Below the pieces are notes generated by a model. The model saw only the letters and a program-made list of their open reading frames with translations. It was not told where the DNA came from and did no database searches. Shown here in pieces: positions 1 through 7,452 of a stretch of DNA of 21,344 nt. Position numbers and translations under genes: made by a program. How positions within the stretch are numbered: position 1 is the stretch's first letter; each line of letters starts with the position of its first letter. Source of the stretch: Bacteroidales bacterium (GTDB taxonomy: Bacteria; Bacteroidota; Bacteroidia; Bacteroidales; Bacteroidaceae); NCBI GenBank assembly GCA_004552195.1, contig SFPC01000025.1, positions 1-21,344 of the forward strand, in the 5' to 3' direction.

Positions 1-246
1 TAGTGCAAGGCGAGAGCAAAGAAAAGAAAAGCCGCAGGATTTTCATTTTCTTTGCCGAGCCGCCGCCTATCTTCGCGAAGCAGAGTAGTGCAAGGCGAGA
101 GCAAAGAAAAGAAAAGCCGTGCAAGGTGAGAGAAAAGGCAATAAAAAACATAAGTTTTTTTAAATGCCTTTTCCAAACCGCAGCCGGTTTTATGTAAAAG
201 CCGCAGGATTTTCATTTTCTTTGCCGAGCCGCCTATCTCCGTGAAG
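1..246 (-). repeat. Composite hairpin/promoter repeat, two units
   Basis: Two adjacent units begin with TAGTGCAAGGCGAGAGCAAA at 1 and 87. Each is followed by A/G-rich DNA that can pair with a T/C-rich arm (GCAAAG... at about 17 with ...CTTTGC at about 55). A long hairpin at about 131-173 pairs GAAAAGGCAAT with ATGCCTTTTC through A and T runs. The same sequence recurs at 4591-4803 (opposite orientation), 8869-9154, 9393-9476 and 12567-12649. Read on the minus strand, each unit ends in CGCCTTGCACTA, the part that carries a -7 box in other copies. The -7 box of the first unit would lie just beyond the left edge, so it may serve a leftward gene outside the window. No gene is seen in 1-354. Confidence 0.75.
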
Positions 247-324
247 CTGTGTAGCGTTTTTTGAAGTTGAGAGCCGAAAGTTTATCAAGTTAGAGATGAT
301 GAACCTCATTTTCGTAAAAAACAC

Positions 325-332
325 TACTTTTG
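325..332 (+). promoter_or_regulatory. Candidate Bacteroidetes -7 box for murF
   Basis: TACTTTTG fits the Bacteroidetes -7 consensus TAnnTTTG and lies 31 bases before the murF ATG. No clear -33 TTTG is found at the expected distance, so this is a weak call based on one box and its position. Confidence 0.3.
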
Positions 333-363
333 TCCGTCAAAATAGCAATAAATATTGTTCTTC

Positions 364-1659
364 ATGATAACGACCAGTCAACTTTACCATCTTTTTAAGG
401 AACATCGCGTATGTACCACCGACACACGCGACTGTCCTCCCGGTTCCATCTTCTTTGCTCTTCGTGGAGAAACGTTCAACGGCAACGACTTTGCCATGCA
501 GGCGCTGCAAGCCGGTTGCGCCTATGCTGTGGTGGACGAACCGAATTTGCCAAGCGATGAACGCTTGTTGCAGGTGCCTAATGTGTTAGAAGCGTTGCAG
601 CACCTGGCCGCCCATCACCGCAAGGAATGGGGAGGCCCCGTTCTGCAGATAACGGGAACCAACGGAAAAACCACCACCAAGGAACTTACGGCAGCCGTGT
701 TGGAGCGTAAGTTTAACGTGCTCTATACGCAAGGCAATTTCAACAACCATATCGGCGTACCCAAAACCCTTTTGCGGCTCACCGAGGAACATCAGATAGC
801 CGTTATCGAAACCGGAGCCAACCATCCCGGCGAAATTGCTACTCTGAGCCGGATAGCCCAGCCCGACTGCGGACTGATAACCAATGTGGGTCGGGCCCAT
901 TTGGAAGGTTTTGGCTCGTTTGAAGGAGTAGTCCATACAAAAGGCGAACTCTACGAATATCTGCGCACACGTCCACAAGGTTTTGTGTTCCTTCATGCAG
1001 ACAATGAACATCTTGTTCCCCTCGTAGGGCATTTGCCCGTTGTGACCTACGGCGAGCCCGGAAAGGATTATGATGTAGAAGGCGAAACATTACAGATAGC
1101 CCCATTCCTTGCCTTCCGTTTCCGTGTGCATGGAGGAGCTTGGCATACGGTTCAGACCCATCTCATCGGAGCGTACAATCTGCCCAACGCCTTGGCAGCC
1201 ATCGCCGTCGGGACCCATTGGGGCGTGTCGCCCGAAGATGCAGCCCGGGCTTTGACAGCATATCAGCCCACCAACAACCGGAGCCAATGGATTAAAACCC
1301 GGCATAATGAGCTGATAGTCGATGCTTACAACGCCAACCCGACTAGTATGCGTGCGGCTTTGGAAAACTTTGCAGCCATCGACCATCCTCACAAATTGCT
1401 CATTCTCGGAGAGATGCGTGAGCTCGGAGCAGCATCGGTGGAGGAACACCGCTCCATCGCGGCTTTAGCGCGGCAAATAAAGTCCGGCGAGGTATGGTTC
1501 GTGGGCAATGAATTCAAGGCCCATGCAGTCGACTCCCGTTGGTTTCCCGATGTCGACGCCGTGAAGGCTGAGTTGCAGGAAAACCCGCTTCACGACCGGT
1601 TGATATTGGTGAAAGGTTCAAACGGAACCCGCCTGTTCCAACTGCCCCCATTGCTTTAA
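364..1659 (+). CDS. murF: UDP-N-acetylmuramoyl-tripeptide--D-alanyl-D-alanine ligase MurF
   Basis: Cytoplasmic Mur ligase that adds D-Ala-D-Ala to UDP-MurNAc-tripeptide with ATP, the last soluble step of peptidoglycan precursor synthesis. The 431-aa product has the usual three-domain length. An N-terminal UDP-substrate domain contains the DTR and GSIFFALRG segments (about residues 20-36). The ATP-binding P-loop GTNGKTTT is at 98-105, followed by NFNNHIGVP and ETGANHPGEI, then the C-terminal domain with DAYNANPTSMRAAL and LGEMRELG. The ATG at 364 was chosen because it gives the typical start (MITTSQLYHLF); an in-frame TTG at 355 would add three residues. There is no neighbouring mur gene: it stands alone between a repeat block and a gene-free stretch, which is common for murF in Bacteroidales. 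Identification is secure from the motifs. Confidence 0.97.
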   Translation: MITTSQLYHLFKEHRVCTTDTRDCPPGSIFFALRGETFNGNDFAMQALQAGCAYAVVDEPNLPSDERLLQVPNVLEALQHLAAHHRKEWGGPVLQITGTNGKTTTKELTAAVLERKFNVLYTQGNFNNHIGVPKTLLRLTEEHQIAVIETGANHPGEIATLSRIAQPDCGLITNVGRAHLEGFGSFEGVVHTKGELYEYLRTRPQGFVFLHADNEHLVPLVGHLPVVTYGEPGKDYDVEGETLQIAPFLAFRFRVHGGAWHTVQTHLIGAYNLPNALAAIAVGTHWGVSPEDAARALTAYQPTNNRSQWIKTRHNELIVDAYNANPTSMRAALENFAAIDHPHKLLILGEMRELGAASVEEHRSIAALARQIKSGEVWFVGNEFKAHAVDSRWFPDVDAVKAELQENPLHDRLILVKGSNGTRLFQLPPLL

Positions 1660-1741
1660 AACTTCGGAACGGCGGCTTTCGGTGAAGGGAAGTTCAAAGG
1701 CTTGAAAAGTCAGGGTGAATAGTTTGTAGTATATCCTTCAA

Positions 1742-1867
1742 GCGCGCGTATATACGCTGTTTTAAAAGTCGGAAAAAAGCTTCAATCATTCATAGAGTAA
1801 GCGTTTTCTTCTGATTTTCAGTGACAAAGAGTGTGAAGGGTTGGGGTTTTAAACCTTTCACACTCTT
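1742..1867 (+). repeat. Dispersed palindrome/hairpin repeat, copy 1
   Basis: Starts with GCGCGCGTATATACGC, which contains the palindrome CGTATATACG (1747-1756). Next come GGAAAAAAGCTTCA and CTGATTTTCAGTG, and the copy ends in a 16-bp hairpin: AAGAGTGTGAAGGGTT (1827-1842) pairs with AACCTTTCACACTCTT (1852-1867) with one wobble. Copies 2 (1998-2127, inverted) and 3 (21051-21153) keep the same order of blocks. The hairpin is 170 bp past murF and has no T-run after it, so it is not a convincing terminator. Confidence 0.75.
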
Positions 1868-1997
1868 CCTGAAAAAATAGTGCTCTTTTGATGACTTATG
1901 AAGGCTGAACTGTCTATTCCTAAAACCAACGTTTCTGGAATATGCCCATTGGATGGCAGGCGATAGGTCAACCGAAATCAGGAAAAGTCAGCAAGCC

Positions 1998-2283
1998 CCG
2001 GTATGAAGGATTGATTTTTTTCAACCCTTCACACCGGAAACTGATGAAAATCAGGCGGAAACGCTCGTTCTGTGAAGGAGTGAAGGCTTTTTTCAAACAT
2101 CATTGTACGTATATACGCGCGCGCGAATCGAGTACAATGCCTTATAGAGACCATGCGGTGCGCACAGCTACCGAATGTTTTTGATAAGCTCGAAGCTCCC
2201 AAGGGAAATATGTCCTTCTTGTCATGGCGTGAAACCTACTTCAGAACTATTTTTGTCAACTCGTCGAGTAGGAAAAAATAGTT
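1998..2283 (-). repeat. Dispersed palindrome/hairpin repeat, copy 2 (inverted)
   Basis: Read on the minus strand it holds, in order: a hairpin with arms 2274-2283 and 2246-2255 (AACTATTTTT type) whose loop carries CTCGACGAG; the GC/TA block CGCGCGCGTATATACG (palindrome 2108-2117); GAAAAAAGCCTTCACTCCTT; TGATTTTCATCAGTTTC; and CCGGTGTGAAGGGTTG (2037-2022), which pairs imperfectly with 2013-1998. Together with copy 1 it forms an inverted pair about 240 bp apart. An open frame at 1942-2184 runs antisense through it and resembles no known protein. Confidence 0.75.
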
Positions 2284-2486
2284 GCCGATTTGAACGCACG
2301 GCTCGCCGAGTTGTTGTTCCATGTTCTTGGACGATGAGTTGAAGATGTTTTTCGTGTTTGTTCGACGTAGTATTGTATTACAGTGTGTTGTCATTCTTTT
2401 CCCGTCGTCCGTAACAGTTTGGTGAGGCGGACCGTATATTACGTCCGTTAGAGGCTGGCGGGTAACCAGTAGGGTAGAGGACGATG

Positions 2487-2606
2487 TCATGTCTTTTTGT
2501 AAACAGTAGCTCCCCGATAGGCTGTAGGCGCCATGTTCATCATTTTTTTGAACTGCGTGCAGAAGTGTCGGTCATCGCAAATGGTAGGCATAGCCGTTTT
2601 AGTCCT
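2487..2606 (-). pseudogene. Relic of the C-terminal HTH of an AraC-family regulator
   Basis: Minus-strand translation between stops at 2609-2607 and 2489-2487 gives CDDRHFCTQFKKMMNMAPTAYR (split: CDDRHFCTQF, KKMMNMAPTAYR). This matches the second helix-turn-helix of AraC/XylS proteins, usually GF-x-D-x-x-YFCRxFKKxxGxTPxxYR. Only about 25 residues (2511-2579) are recognisable. The first HTH and any sensor domain are missing, and an in-frame stop lies just upstream. I infer a dead gene fragment; the alternative is a chance match, but FC-x-QFKK-x9-AYR at the right spacing argues against that. Confidence 0.5.
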
Positions 2607-2669
2607 TCATGTCGGACAGAGGGTGATAATTAAAAACAAAGACATGCCTCATAATACAAAGATAAACGT

Positions 2670-2677
2670 TAGCTTTG
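2670..2677 (+). promoter_or_regulatory. Candidate -7 box upstream of folP
   Basis: TAGCTTTG fits TAnnTTTG, 152 bases before the folP start. A second match, TATCTTTG on the minus strand at 2664-2657, has TTTC 19 bases upstream and points leftward into the relic region. No good -33 is visible for the plus-strand box. Both calls are weak. Confidence 0.25.
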
Positions 2678-2829
2678 CAGAACGAAACAGCAGGTGGCAT
2701 GCAAACTGACGGCCGGCATCGGCCCGGGGCGGAAAAATTGGAATAAACGCTTCCCTTGCCCACGCCAACAGTCCTGCATGACGGCAAAACGCCTCCACCT
2801 GCCCAGCCTCATTCCTTATTCATACCCAC

Positions 2830-3675
2830 ATGTCCACAAACCACACCTTGAATATTGGCGGCCATTTACTGGAATTGCAGGAACCGCAAATCATGGGCAT
2901 ACTGAACATCACGCCCGATTCATTCTTCTCCGGCAGTCGCACGGAAACGGAAACCGACATAACCCGGCGTCTTCACCAAATGATGCAAGAGGGAGCCGAC
3001 ATGATAGATGTGGGAGCCTATTCATCGCGGTCCGGAGCAGCCGATGTGAGCCCCGAAGAAGAGATGGAACGCTTACGCCGAGGGCTGCGCATCGTCAAAA
3101 GAGATTTCCCTGACGTGCCCGTGTCGGTCGACACATTCCGAGCCGACGTGGCACGCATGGCCGTCGAAGAAGAAGGGGCGGACATCATCAACGACATATC
3201 CGGTGGCGAAATGGACAAACGCATGTTCCGAACCGTCGCCTCACTCAAGGTGCCCTACATATTGATGCACATGCAGGGTACGCCGCAGAGCATGCAACAG
3301 GCACCCCACTACGAAAACGTCCGTCGCGAAGTTATGCTCTACATGGCAGAGCGAGTAGCCCAACTCCACGAGCTCGGCGTGAAGGACGTGATAGCCGACC
3401 CCGGATTTGGCTTTGGCAAAACCCTGGCACACAACTATGAACTCATGGCCCATTTAGACGATTTTCAGGAGCTTGATTGCCCGTTGCTGGTAGGCATCTC
3501 CCGAAAATCAATGATTTACAAGCTCGTCGGAGGCACCCCGCAAACCGCCCTGGGCGGCACCACAGCCCTTCACATGTATGCCCTGAGCCGTGGCGCCCAC
3601 ATCCTGCGCGTTCACGACGTAGCCCAAGCCGTGGAAGTCAAAAAAATTTACTTACAGCTTAGACAGTTTGCCTGA
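2830..3675 (+). CDS. folP: Dihydropteroate synthase FolP
   Basis: Condenses p-aminobenzoate with dihydropterin pyrophosphate in folate synthesis; it is the sulfonamide target. The 281-aa TIM-barrel protein shows all the family signatures: MGILNITPDSFF near residues 22-33, the DVGAYSSRSGA segment near 62-72 (the usual DIGGxSTRPGA position, slightly diverged), DIINDISGG, DPGFGFGKT, GISRKSM and the C-terminal RVHDV. Its ATG follows a poorly structured leader. The stop overlaps the start of cdaA by one base (TGATG, 3673-3677), so the two are probably translated together. This pairing of folate and c-di-AMP genes is known in Bacteroidetes. No other folate gene is in the window. Confidence 0.96.
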   Translation: MSTNHTLNIGGHLLELQEPQIMGILNITPDSFFSGSRTETETDITRRLHQMMQEGADMIDVGAYSSRSGAADVSPEEEMERLRRGLRIVKRDFPDVPVSVDTFRADVARMAVEEEGADIINDISGGEMDKRMFRTVASLKVPYILMHMQGTPQSMQQAPHYENVRREVMLYMAERVAQLHELGVKDVIADPGFGFGKTLAHNYELMAHLDDFQELDCPLLVGISRKSMIYKLVGGTPQTALGGTTALHMYALSRGAHILRVHDVAQAVEVKKIYLQLRQFA

Positions 3676-4442
3676 TGATTTCCTTCGGATTGAAAGACGC
3701 CTTAGACATCCTCCTGGTAACCCTATTGCTCTACTACATCTATCGTTTGATGAAGGAAAGCAGTTCGGCCAACATCTTCGGAGGCATCATCGTTTTTGTC
3801 GTGGTGTGGATATTTGTGTCCCAAATATTCGAGATGCGTCTGCTGGGCGGCATTTTGGACAAGCTCGTCAATGTAGGTTCCTTGGCACTCATCGTGTTGT
3901 TTCAAGAAGAAATACGTCATTTCTTTTCAACCATCGGCACCCGGCCGGGTGTCAACTTCTTTGTGCGCCTTTTCAAAGACAAGAAAGAGCGAACGGGCAC
4001 CCATCGTGAAGACATCATGCCGATAGTCCTGGCCTGCATGAGCATGAGCAAACAGAAAGTGGGAGCCCTGATCATCAAAGAGCGCCAGGTCGGGCTGAGC
4101 GAATACGTCAACTCCGGCGACATCATCAATGCCAACATTACCCAGCGCCTGATAGAAAACATATTTTTCAAAAACAGCCCCCTCCACGACGGCGCCATGA
4201 TCATTTCACACAAACGCATCCGGGCAGCCGGCTGCATCCTGCCCATATCCCACGACACAGACATACCGAAATCGCTCGGCCTCCGCCACCGCGCAGCACT
4301 GGGCATCTCACAAAAAAGCGATTGCCTCTCCATCGTAGTGTCCGAAGAAACCGGAGGCATATCCATAGCCGAAAATGGAAACTTCAAACTCCGGCTTACG
4401 GCCGAAGAGCTCGAAGGCGTCTTGGCAAAAGCGAATTTGTAA
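3675..4442 (+). CDS. cdaA: Membrane diadenylate cyclase CdaA (DacA)
   Basis: Makes the second messenger c-di-AMP from two ATP at the inner membrane. The 255-aa protein has a hydrophobic N-terminal part with about three membrane segments (roughly residues 10-24, 36-52 and 64-76), then a DisA_N-type cyclase domain. The catalytic DGA motif is at 172-174 (SPLHDGAMII) and RHR at 204-206 (GLRHRAALG), both needed for adenylate binding in the family. It is translationally coupled to folP by a one-base overlap. The usual CdaA partner YbbR/CdaR is absent downstream, where a repeat region starts; the stop codon itself lies in a 16-bp palindrome. Motifs and length agree well. Confidence 0.95.
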   Translation: MISFGLKDALDILLVTLLLYYIYRLMKESSSANIFGGIIVFVVVWIFVSQIFEMRLLGGILDKLVNVGSLALIVLFQEEIRHFFSTIGTRPGVNFFVRLFKDKKERTGTHREDIMPIVLACMSMSKQKVGALIIKERQVGLSEYVNSGDIINANITQRLIENIFFKNSPLHDGAMIISHKRIRAAGCILPISHDTDIPKSLGLRHRAALGISQKSDCLSIVVSEETGGISIAENGNFKLRLTAEELEGVLAKANL

Positions 4443-4581
4443 TTTATAAATTACAGTTATAATGAGGCTATGCCGATGGTTGCGGCGTGCATCGTCCTGT
4501 ACGAAGGTTGCCAGACCCCATTATACATTATACATTGAATCGTCGGCCGTAGACCTAATTATAAATTGTAAATTATAAATT
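4439..4581. repeat. AT-rich palindromic intergenic repeats
   Basis: GTAATTTATAAATTAC (4439-4454) is a perfect 16-bp palindrome covering the cdaA stop codon. Further on, ATTATACATTATACATTGA is followed by CGGCCGTAG and then by repeated ATTATAAATTGTAAATTATAAA. Related TATAATG...CCTACGGCC strings occur at 12520-12565, 14346-14393 and, more weakly, 18510-18556, so this is one member of a dispersed family. The first palindrome could act as a weak hairpin at the end of the folP-cdaA message. Confidence 0.55.
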
Positions 4582-4590
4582 GAATTTAGG

Positions 4591-4803
4591 CTTTTACATA
4601 AAGCCGGCTGCAGTTCGGAAAAGGCAATTTAAAAGACTTTCGTTTTTTTAATTGCCTTTTCTCTCACTTTGCACGGCTTTTCTTTTTGTTCTTCGCTCGC
4701 CTTGCACTACTTTGCTTCGCCAAGAAAGGCTGCGGCTCGGAAGAAAAAAAGCAAATCCTGCGGCTTTTCTTTTTGTTCTTCGCTCGCCTTGCACTATCTT
4801 TGC
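4591..4803 (+). repeat. Composite hairpin/promoter repeat, plus orientation
   Basis: Inverted relative to the block at 1-246. It contains the long hairpin AAAGGCAATTT...AATTGCCTTTT (about 4619-4661), then one unit ending in CGCCTTGCACTACTTTGC, then a second unit (about 4717-4802) with a short A/T hairpin around TCCTGCGG and the ending CGCCTTGCACTATCTTTG. The last unit carries a full promoter toward psd. Confidence 0.75.
4772..4802 (+). promoter_or_regulatory. Bacteroidetes promoter inside the repeat, driving psd-pssA
   Basis: TTTG (4772-4775), a spacer of 19 bases, and TATCTTTG (4795-4802) match the known Bacteroidetes primary sigma consensus TTTG-N19-TAnnTTTG exactly. Transcription would start near 4810, leaving a leader of roughly 135 bases before psd. 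That the box lies in a repeat is seen directly; that it is active is inference. Confidence 0.65.
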
Positions 4804-4946
4804 CCCCAATTAGTTCAAAATCAATAATCAGGCAACAAGTAGAGAAGTTTCGGCACAAAGCAGGAAACATCGCGCTCAACGATTTCGTTAAGCCAGATGA
4901 GTGAAGCCAAACTTCCATCTTTACCGGCACAATCCACACACACGGC

Positions 4947-5651
4947 ATGGTTAGACAACGCAAAATAAAAAAAATACGTCTCCACAGCGAGGGCAACGTC
5001 ATTCTCCGCAATGGCCTCATTGGCATCATTGCAGCCAATGCACTGCTCTATTTCCTACTGAAGGACCTCTGTCTGCTCCCATTCTATGTAGTGGCCGCCA
5101 TCTGCATCGTGCTCTATAGTATAGCAGTCAATTTCTTCCGCTGTCCCCTGCGCCAGTTCCAGGGCGACGTCGAAGGCATCGTCGTAGCAGCAGCCGATGG
5201 CAAAATCGTAGTGATAGAAGAAGTGGAAGAAAATGAATATTTCCACGACCGCCGCCTGATGATATCCATCTTCATGTCCATCACCAACGTCCATGCCAAC
5301 TGGTTCCCCGTGGAAGGCATCGTCAAAAAAGTCGTCCACCACAACGGCAATTTCTACAAAGCCTGGCTCCCCAAAGCCAGCACCGAAAACGAACGCTCCA
5401 CAGTCGTCATCGAAACACCTGAGGGACACGAAGTACTCGTCAGACAAGTAGCCGGCGCCGTAGCCCGACGCATCGTAACCTATGCCGTCGAAAACGAAGA
5501 TTGCTGTATCGACGAACACATGGGCTTCATCAAATTCGGCTCCAGAGTCGACGTCTACCTCCCCTTAGGCTCAGAAGTACTGGTAAAAATGGGACAAGCC
5601 ACCGTTGGCAATCAAACCGTGGTAGCCAAACTCCCTGCCGCTCGCGCATAG
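4947..5651 (+). CDS. psd: Phosphatidylserine decarboxylase (short proenzyme form)
   Basis: Decarboxylates phosphatidylserine to phosphatidylethanolamine at the inner membrane. The 234-aa product belongs to the short PSD family. Two membrane segments lie near the N-terminus (about residues 22-38 and 43-62), then the core with AAADGKIV (81-88), [14 protein letters not shown] (111-124) and the self-cleavage site KFGSR (196-200). The Gly198-Ser199 bond would be cut to give a small alpha chain with a pyruvoyl group from Ser199. FGS replaces the LGST of the long enzymes, as is usual in this short form. pssA, the preceding enzyme of the pathway, follows 57 bases downstream, so an operon is likely. 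Confidence 0.95.
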   Translation: MVRQRKIKKIRLHSEGNVILRNGLIGIIAANALLYFLLKDLCLLPFYVVAAICIVLYSIAVNFFRCPLRQFQGDVEGIVVAAADGKIVVIEEVEENEYFHDRRLMISIFMSITNVHANWFPVEGIVKKVVHHNGNFYKAWLPKASTENERSTVVIETPEGHEVLVRQVAGAVARRIVTYAVENEDCCIDEHMGFIKFGSRVDVYLPLGSEVLVKMGQATVGNQTVVAKLPAARA

Positions 5652-5708
5652 GGTAGGGAAGTGCGACACCCACCGGGTACCGGGGCCGAGAAATATTTTG
5701 CTCAATAT

Positions 5709-6455
5709 ATGAAAAAACATATTCCCAACACCCTCACCTGCTGCAACCTCCTGGCCGGGTGCGTAGCCACATGGCTCGCATTCCGTCATCAATTTCAGGC
5801 AGCATTCCTCTTCATCGTCATAGGAGCCCTCTTCGACTTCTTCGACGGCTTCGCGGCCCGTTTGCTCCGAGTTTCCTCCGCCATAGGCAAAGAGCTCGAC
5901 TCCTTGGCTGACAACATCACCTTCGGTTTTGCCCCCGCAGCCATCGTCTTCTCCCTGCTCCAAACCCTTTTCTCGCCCGCCACCATGCCCACCGGCTGCC
6001 CCTTAGCCGAGATGCCCGGAGCGGAATATTTACCCTATCTCGCCTTCCTCATCGCCCCATTCTCCGCACTGCGGTTAGCTAAGTTCAACTTAGATGAGCG
6101 GCAAACCACCACCTTCATCGGCCTTCCTACTCCCGCCAATGCACTTTTCTGGGGCAGTTTGGCCACTAGCCTCGACGAGGGCGGATGGCTCAGCGGCGAG
6201 CCCTGGGTGGGTCTCGTCCTGCTCCCCGCCATCTTCCTCTCCTGTTGGCTCTTGGTTTGCGAAATACCCATGTTCGCCCTCAAGTTCAAAACCTACGGAT
6301 TGCAAGGCAACATCCTCCGTTACAGCTTCATCCTTTGCAGCCTCATCCTCCTTTGCGGCCTCGGATGGGTCGGATTCTCCGCCATTATTGTTCTATACGT
6401 CTTCACATCCATCATGAACAACATCATTGGCACGAAAATGGTAGAGATAGAGTAA
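5709..6455 (+). CDS. pssA: CDP-diacylglycerol--serine O-phosphatidyltransferase
   Basis: Transfers a phosphatidyl group from CDP-diacylglycerol to serine, giving the substrate of Psd. This 248-aa polytopic membrane protein has the full CDP-alcohol phosphotransferase signature DG-xx-AR-x8-G-xxx-D-xxx-D: Asp46-Gly47, Ala50-Arg51, Gly60, Asp64, Asp68. Hydrophobic helices surround it through to the C-terminus. The ATG at 5709 was chosen because it gives the family-like start KKHIPNTLTCCNLLAG; a GTG at 5661 would add 16 unlikely residues. It lies just after psd in the same direction, so both last steps of phosphatidylethanolamine synthesis are encoded together. Confidence 0.95.
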   Translation: MKKHIPNTLTCCNLLAGCVATWLAFRHQFQAAFLFIVIGALFDFFDGFAARLLRVSSAIGKELDSLADNITFGFAPAAIVFSLLQTLFSPATMPTGCPLAEMPGAEYLPYLAFLIAPFSALRLAKFNLDERQTTTFIGLPTPANALFWGSLATSLDEGGWLSGEPWVGLVLLPAIFLSCWLLVCEIPMFALKFKTYGLQGNILRYSFILCSLILLCGLGWVGFSAIIVLYVFTSIMNNIIGTKMVEIE

Positions 6456-6469
6456 CAAGCCAAAGAGTC

Positions 6470-6660
6470 GAAAGTTTATAGCCAGAAGAGCTCATACGGC
6501 TACGGAAATGAAGTTTAAAAATCATAGTTCAAGGCTTATAAAAAATGAGTTGAAGGAAAAAATTTAAAAGCTCATAAAGATAGTCACTGAGCGGATGATT
6601 ACTGCGCTTCAGAACTACCTCATAAGCTTTAAACCATAAACTCATTACTTATAAGCTCTC
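6470..6660. repeat. Palindromic intergenic repeat with TCACTGAGCGGAT core
   Basis: An A/T-rich stretch with many AGTTTATA, GTTTAAA and CTCATAA strings in both directions surrounds the 25-base core 6584-6608 (TCACTGAGCGGATG...CTGCGCT). The same core, 23 of 25 identical on the opposite strand, is at 14439-14463, again between GTTTATAGTTTAAAG-like arms. It fills most of the 289-bp gap between pssA and the DUF4834 gene. No gene is seen in the gap. Confidence 0.6.
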
Positions 6661-6744
6661 AACTCAAAGCCCAAAGCCCAAAACTCTCAACTCCCCCTTG
6701 GCATCAACCCACACCCCCGCTAAAACTAAACGCAACAACCCATC

Positions 6745-7035
6745 ATGAACGGACTGCTCGGATGCTTATTCATCCTCATCTTCGGTGGAATTTTTATTTT
6801 TATCGGCCTCGCGCGCATCATATTCCGGCTACTCTTTGGAGGAAGCCGGGCCATGCACCGTGCCAATCGGAACACCCAAGAAACCTACCGCAACCAAACC
6901 CGCCACCACGCCCGGGACACCACCACCTCCGGCAATGCCCACCACGAAAGAGGGCGCGCCAACTCCCGCTGGCGCCGAAGCGGAAAAATTTTCGACAAAA
7001 ACGAAGGCCAATACGTTGACTTTGAAGAACTGTAA
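6745..7035 (+). CDS. DUF4834-type small membrane protein
   Basis: The 96-aa product has one hydrophobic segment (about residues 4-32, LLGCLFILIFGGIFIFIGLARIIF split over the helix), a basic hydrophilic middle rich in Arg, His, Asn and Thr, and the C-terminal tail KIFDKNEGQYVDFEEL. The short membrane helix plus a KxFDKxEGxYVDFEE tail is the hallmark of the Bacteroidetes DUF4834 family, whose function is unknown. It ends 12 bases before the convergent gene on the other strand. The acidic ending is very constant in the family, which supports a real gene despite its size. Confidence 0.8.
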   Translation: MNGLLGCLFILIFGGIFIFIGLARIIFRLLFGGSRAMHRANRNTQETYRNQTRHHARDTTTSGNAHHERGRANSRWRRSGKIFDKNEGQYVDFEEL

Positions 7036-7047
7036 GGACAATTAAAC

Positions 7048-7452
7048 TCACCCCTCTCGGTTCAGCAAATCCCATTCGTGAATACGCTCCATCACGCTGC
7101 TCCGCGCCTTAACCAGCCCCACAGAACATCCCCCTTCAACCAACCGGTTAAACCGCCCCTCCAAATCTCCCATCCTCCCCGCATCGTGCCGGCATTGCCA
7201 ATAAGCCAGTTTCACACACAGCGCCCTGATCGAGGGCGACTCCCCCTCCCGCACCATCCGTTCCAAACACCAGTTCAAGAAAGCCGGATGCTCCTCACCC
7301 CGTAGGAACAAACACTCCTGATAGATAGCCCCCAACATCATGCACCGATGGTGCGATCTGTTCTCCTTCATCGCTAAGGCAATAAATTCATCGCGACTTT
7401 TCAACATATCCTTATTTTTTTTGTGTGTAATTCCATTTCCCACTCCCAACAT
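7048..7452 (-). CDS. Uncharacterised 134-aa protein, coupled to the LuxR-type regulator
   Basis: I do not recognise this family. The soluble product is helical, with several Cys, Trp and His residues (HHRCMML, FLNWCLERM, LAYWQCRHDAGRM) and no membrane segment. Its ATG at 7452 overlaps the stop of the upstream regulator by one base (TAATG), which indicates translational coupling and a real gene. A second possible start at 7407 (MLKSRDEFIALAM) would drop 15 polar residues. It is the last gene of the pflA-regulator operon and ends 12 bases from the convergent DUF4834 gene. A link to the regulator is suggested by position only. Confidence 0.65.
   Translation of the reverse strand: MLGVGNGITHKKNKDMLKSRDEFIALAMKENRSHHRCMMLGAIYQECLFLRGEEHPAFLNWCLERMVREGESPSIRALCVKLAYWQCRHDAGRMGDLEGRFNRLVEGGCSVGLVKARSSVMERIHEWDLLNREG

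Larger units (their letters stand above)
1660..2829. other. Gene-free stretch between murF and folP
   Basis: This 1.17 kb holds the two inverted repeat copies and an AraC-type relic (2487-2606), and otherwise no reading frame that I can support. Open frames at 1942-2184 (+), 2236-2490 (-) and 2599-2787 (-) have no recognisable domain and overlap repeats or the relic. It looks like a decayed region where a regulator gene once stood. Confidence 0.6.

Noticed and set aside
1942..2184. 80-aa open frame
   Set aside because: Runs through repeat copy 2 and reads its TATATACGCGCGCG block; no protein-like features.
2236..2490. 84-aa minus-strand open frame
   Set aside because: Its end encodes the CTCGACGAG repeat block and no domain is recognisable.
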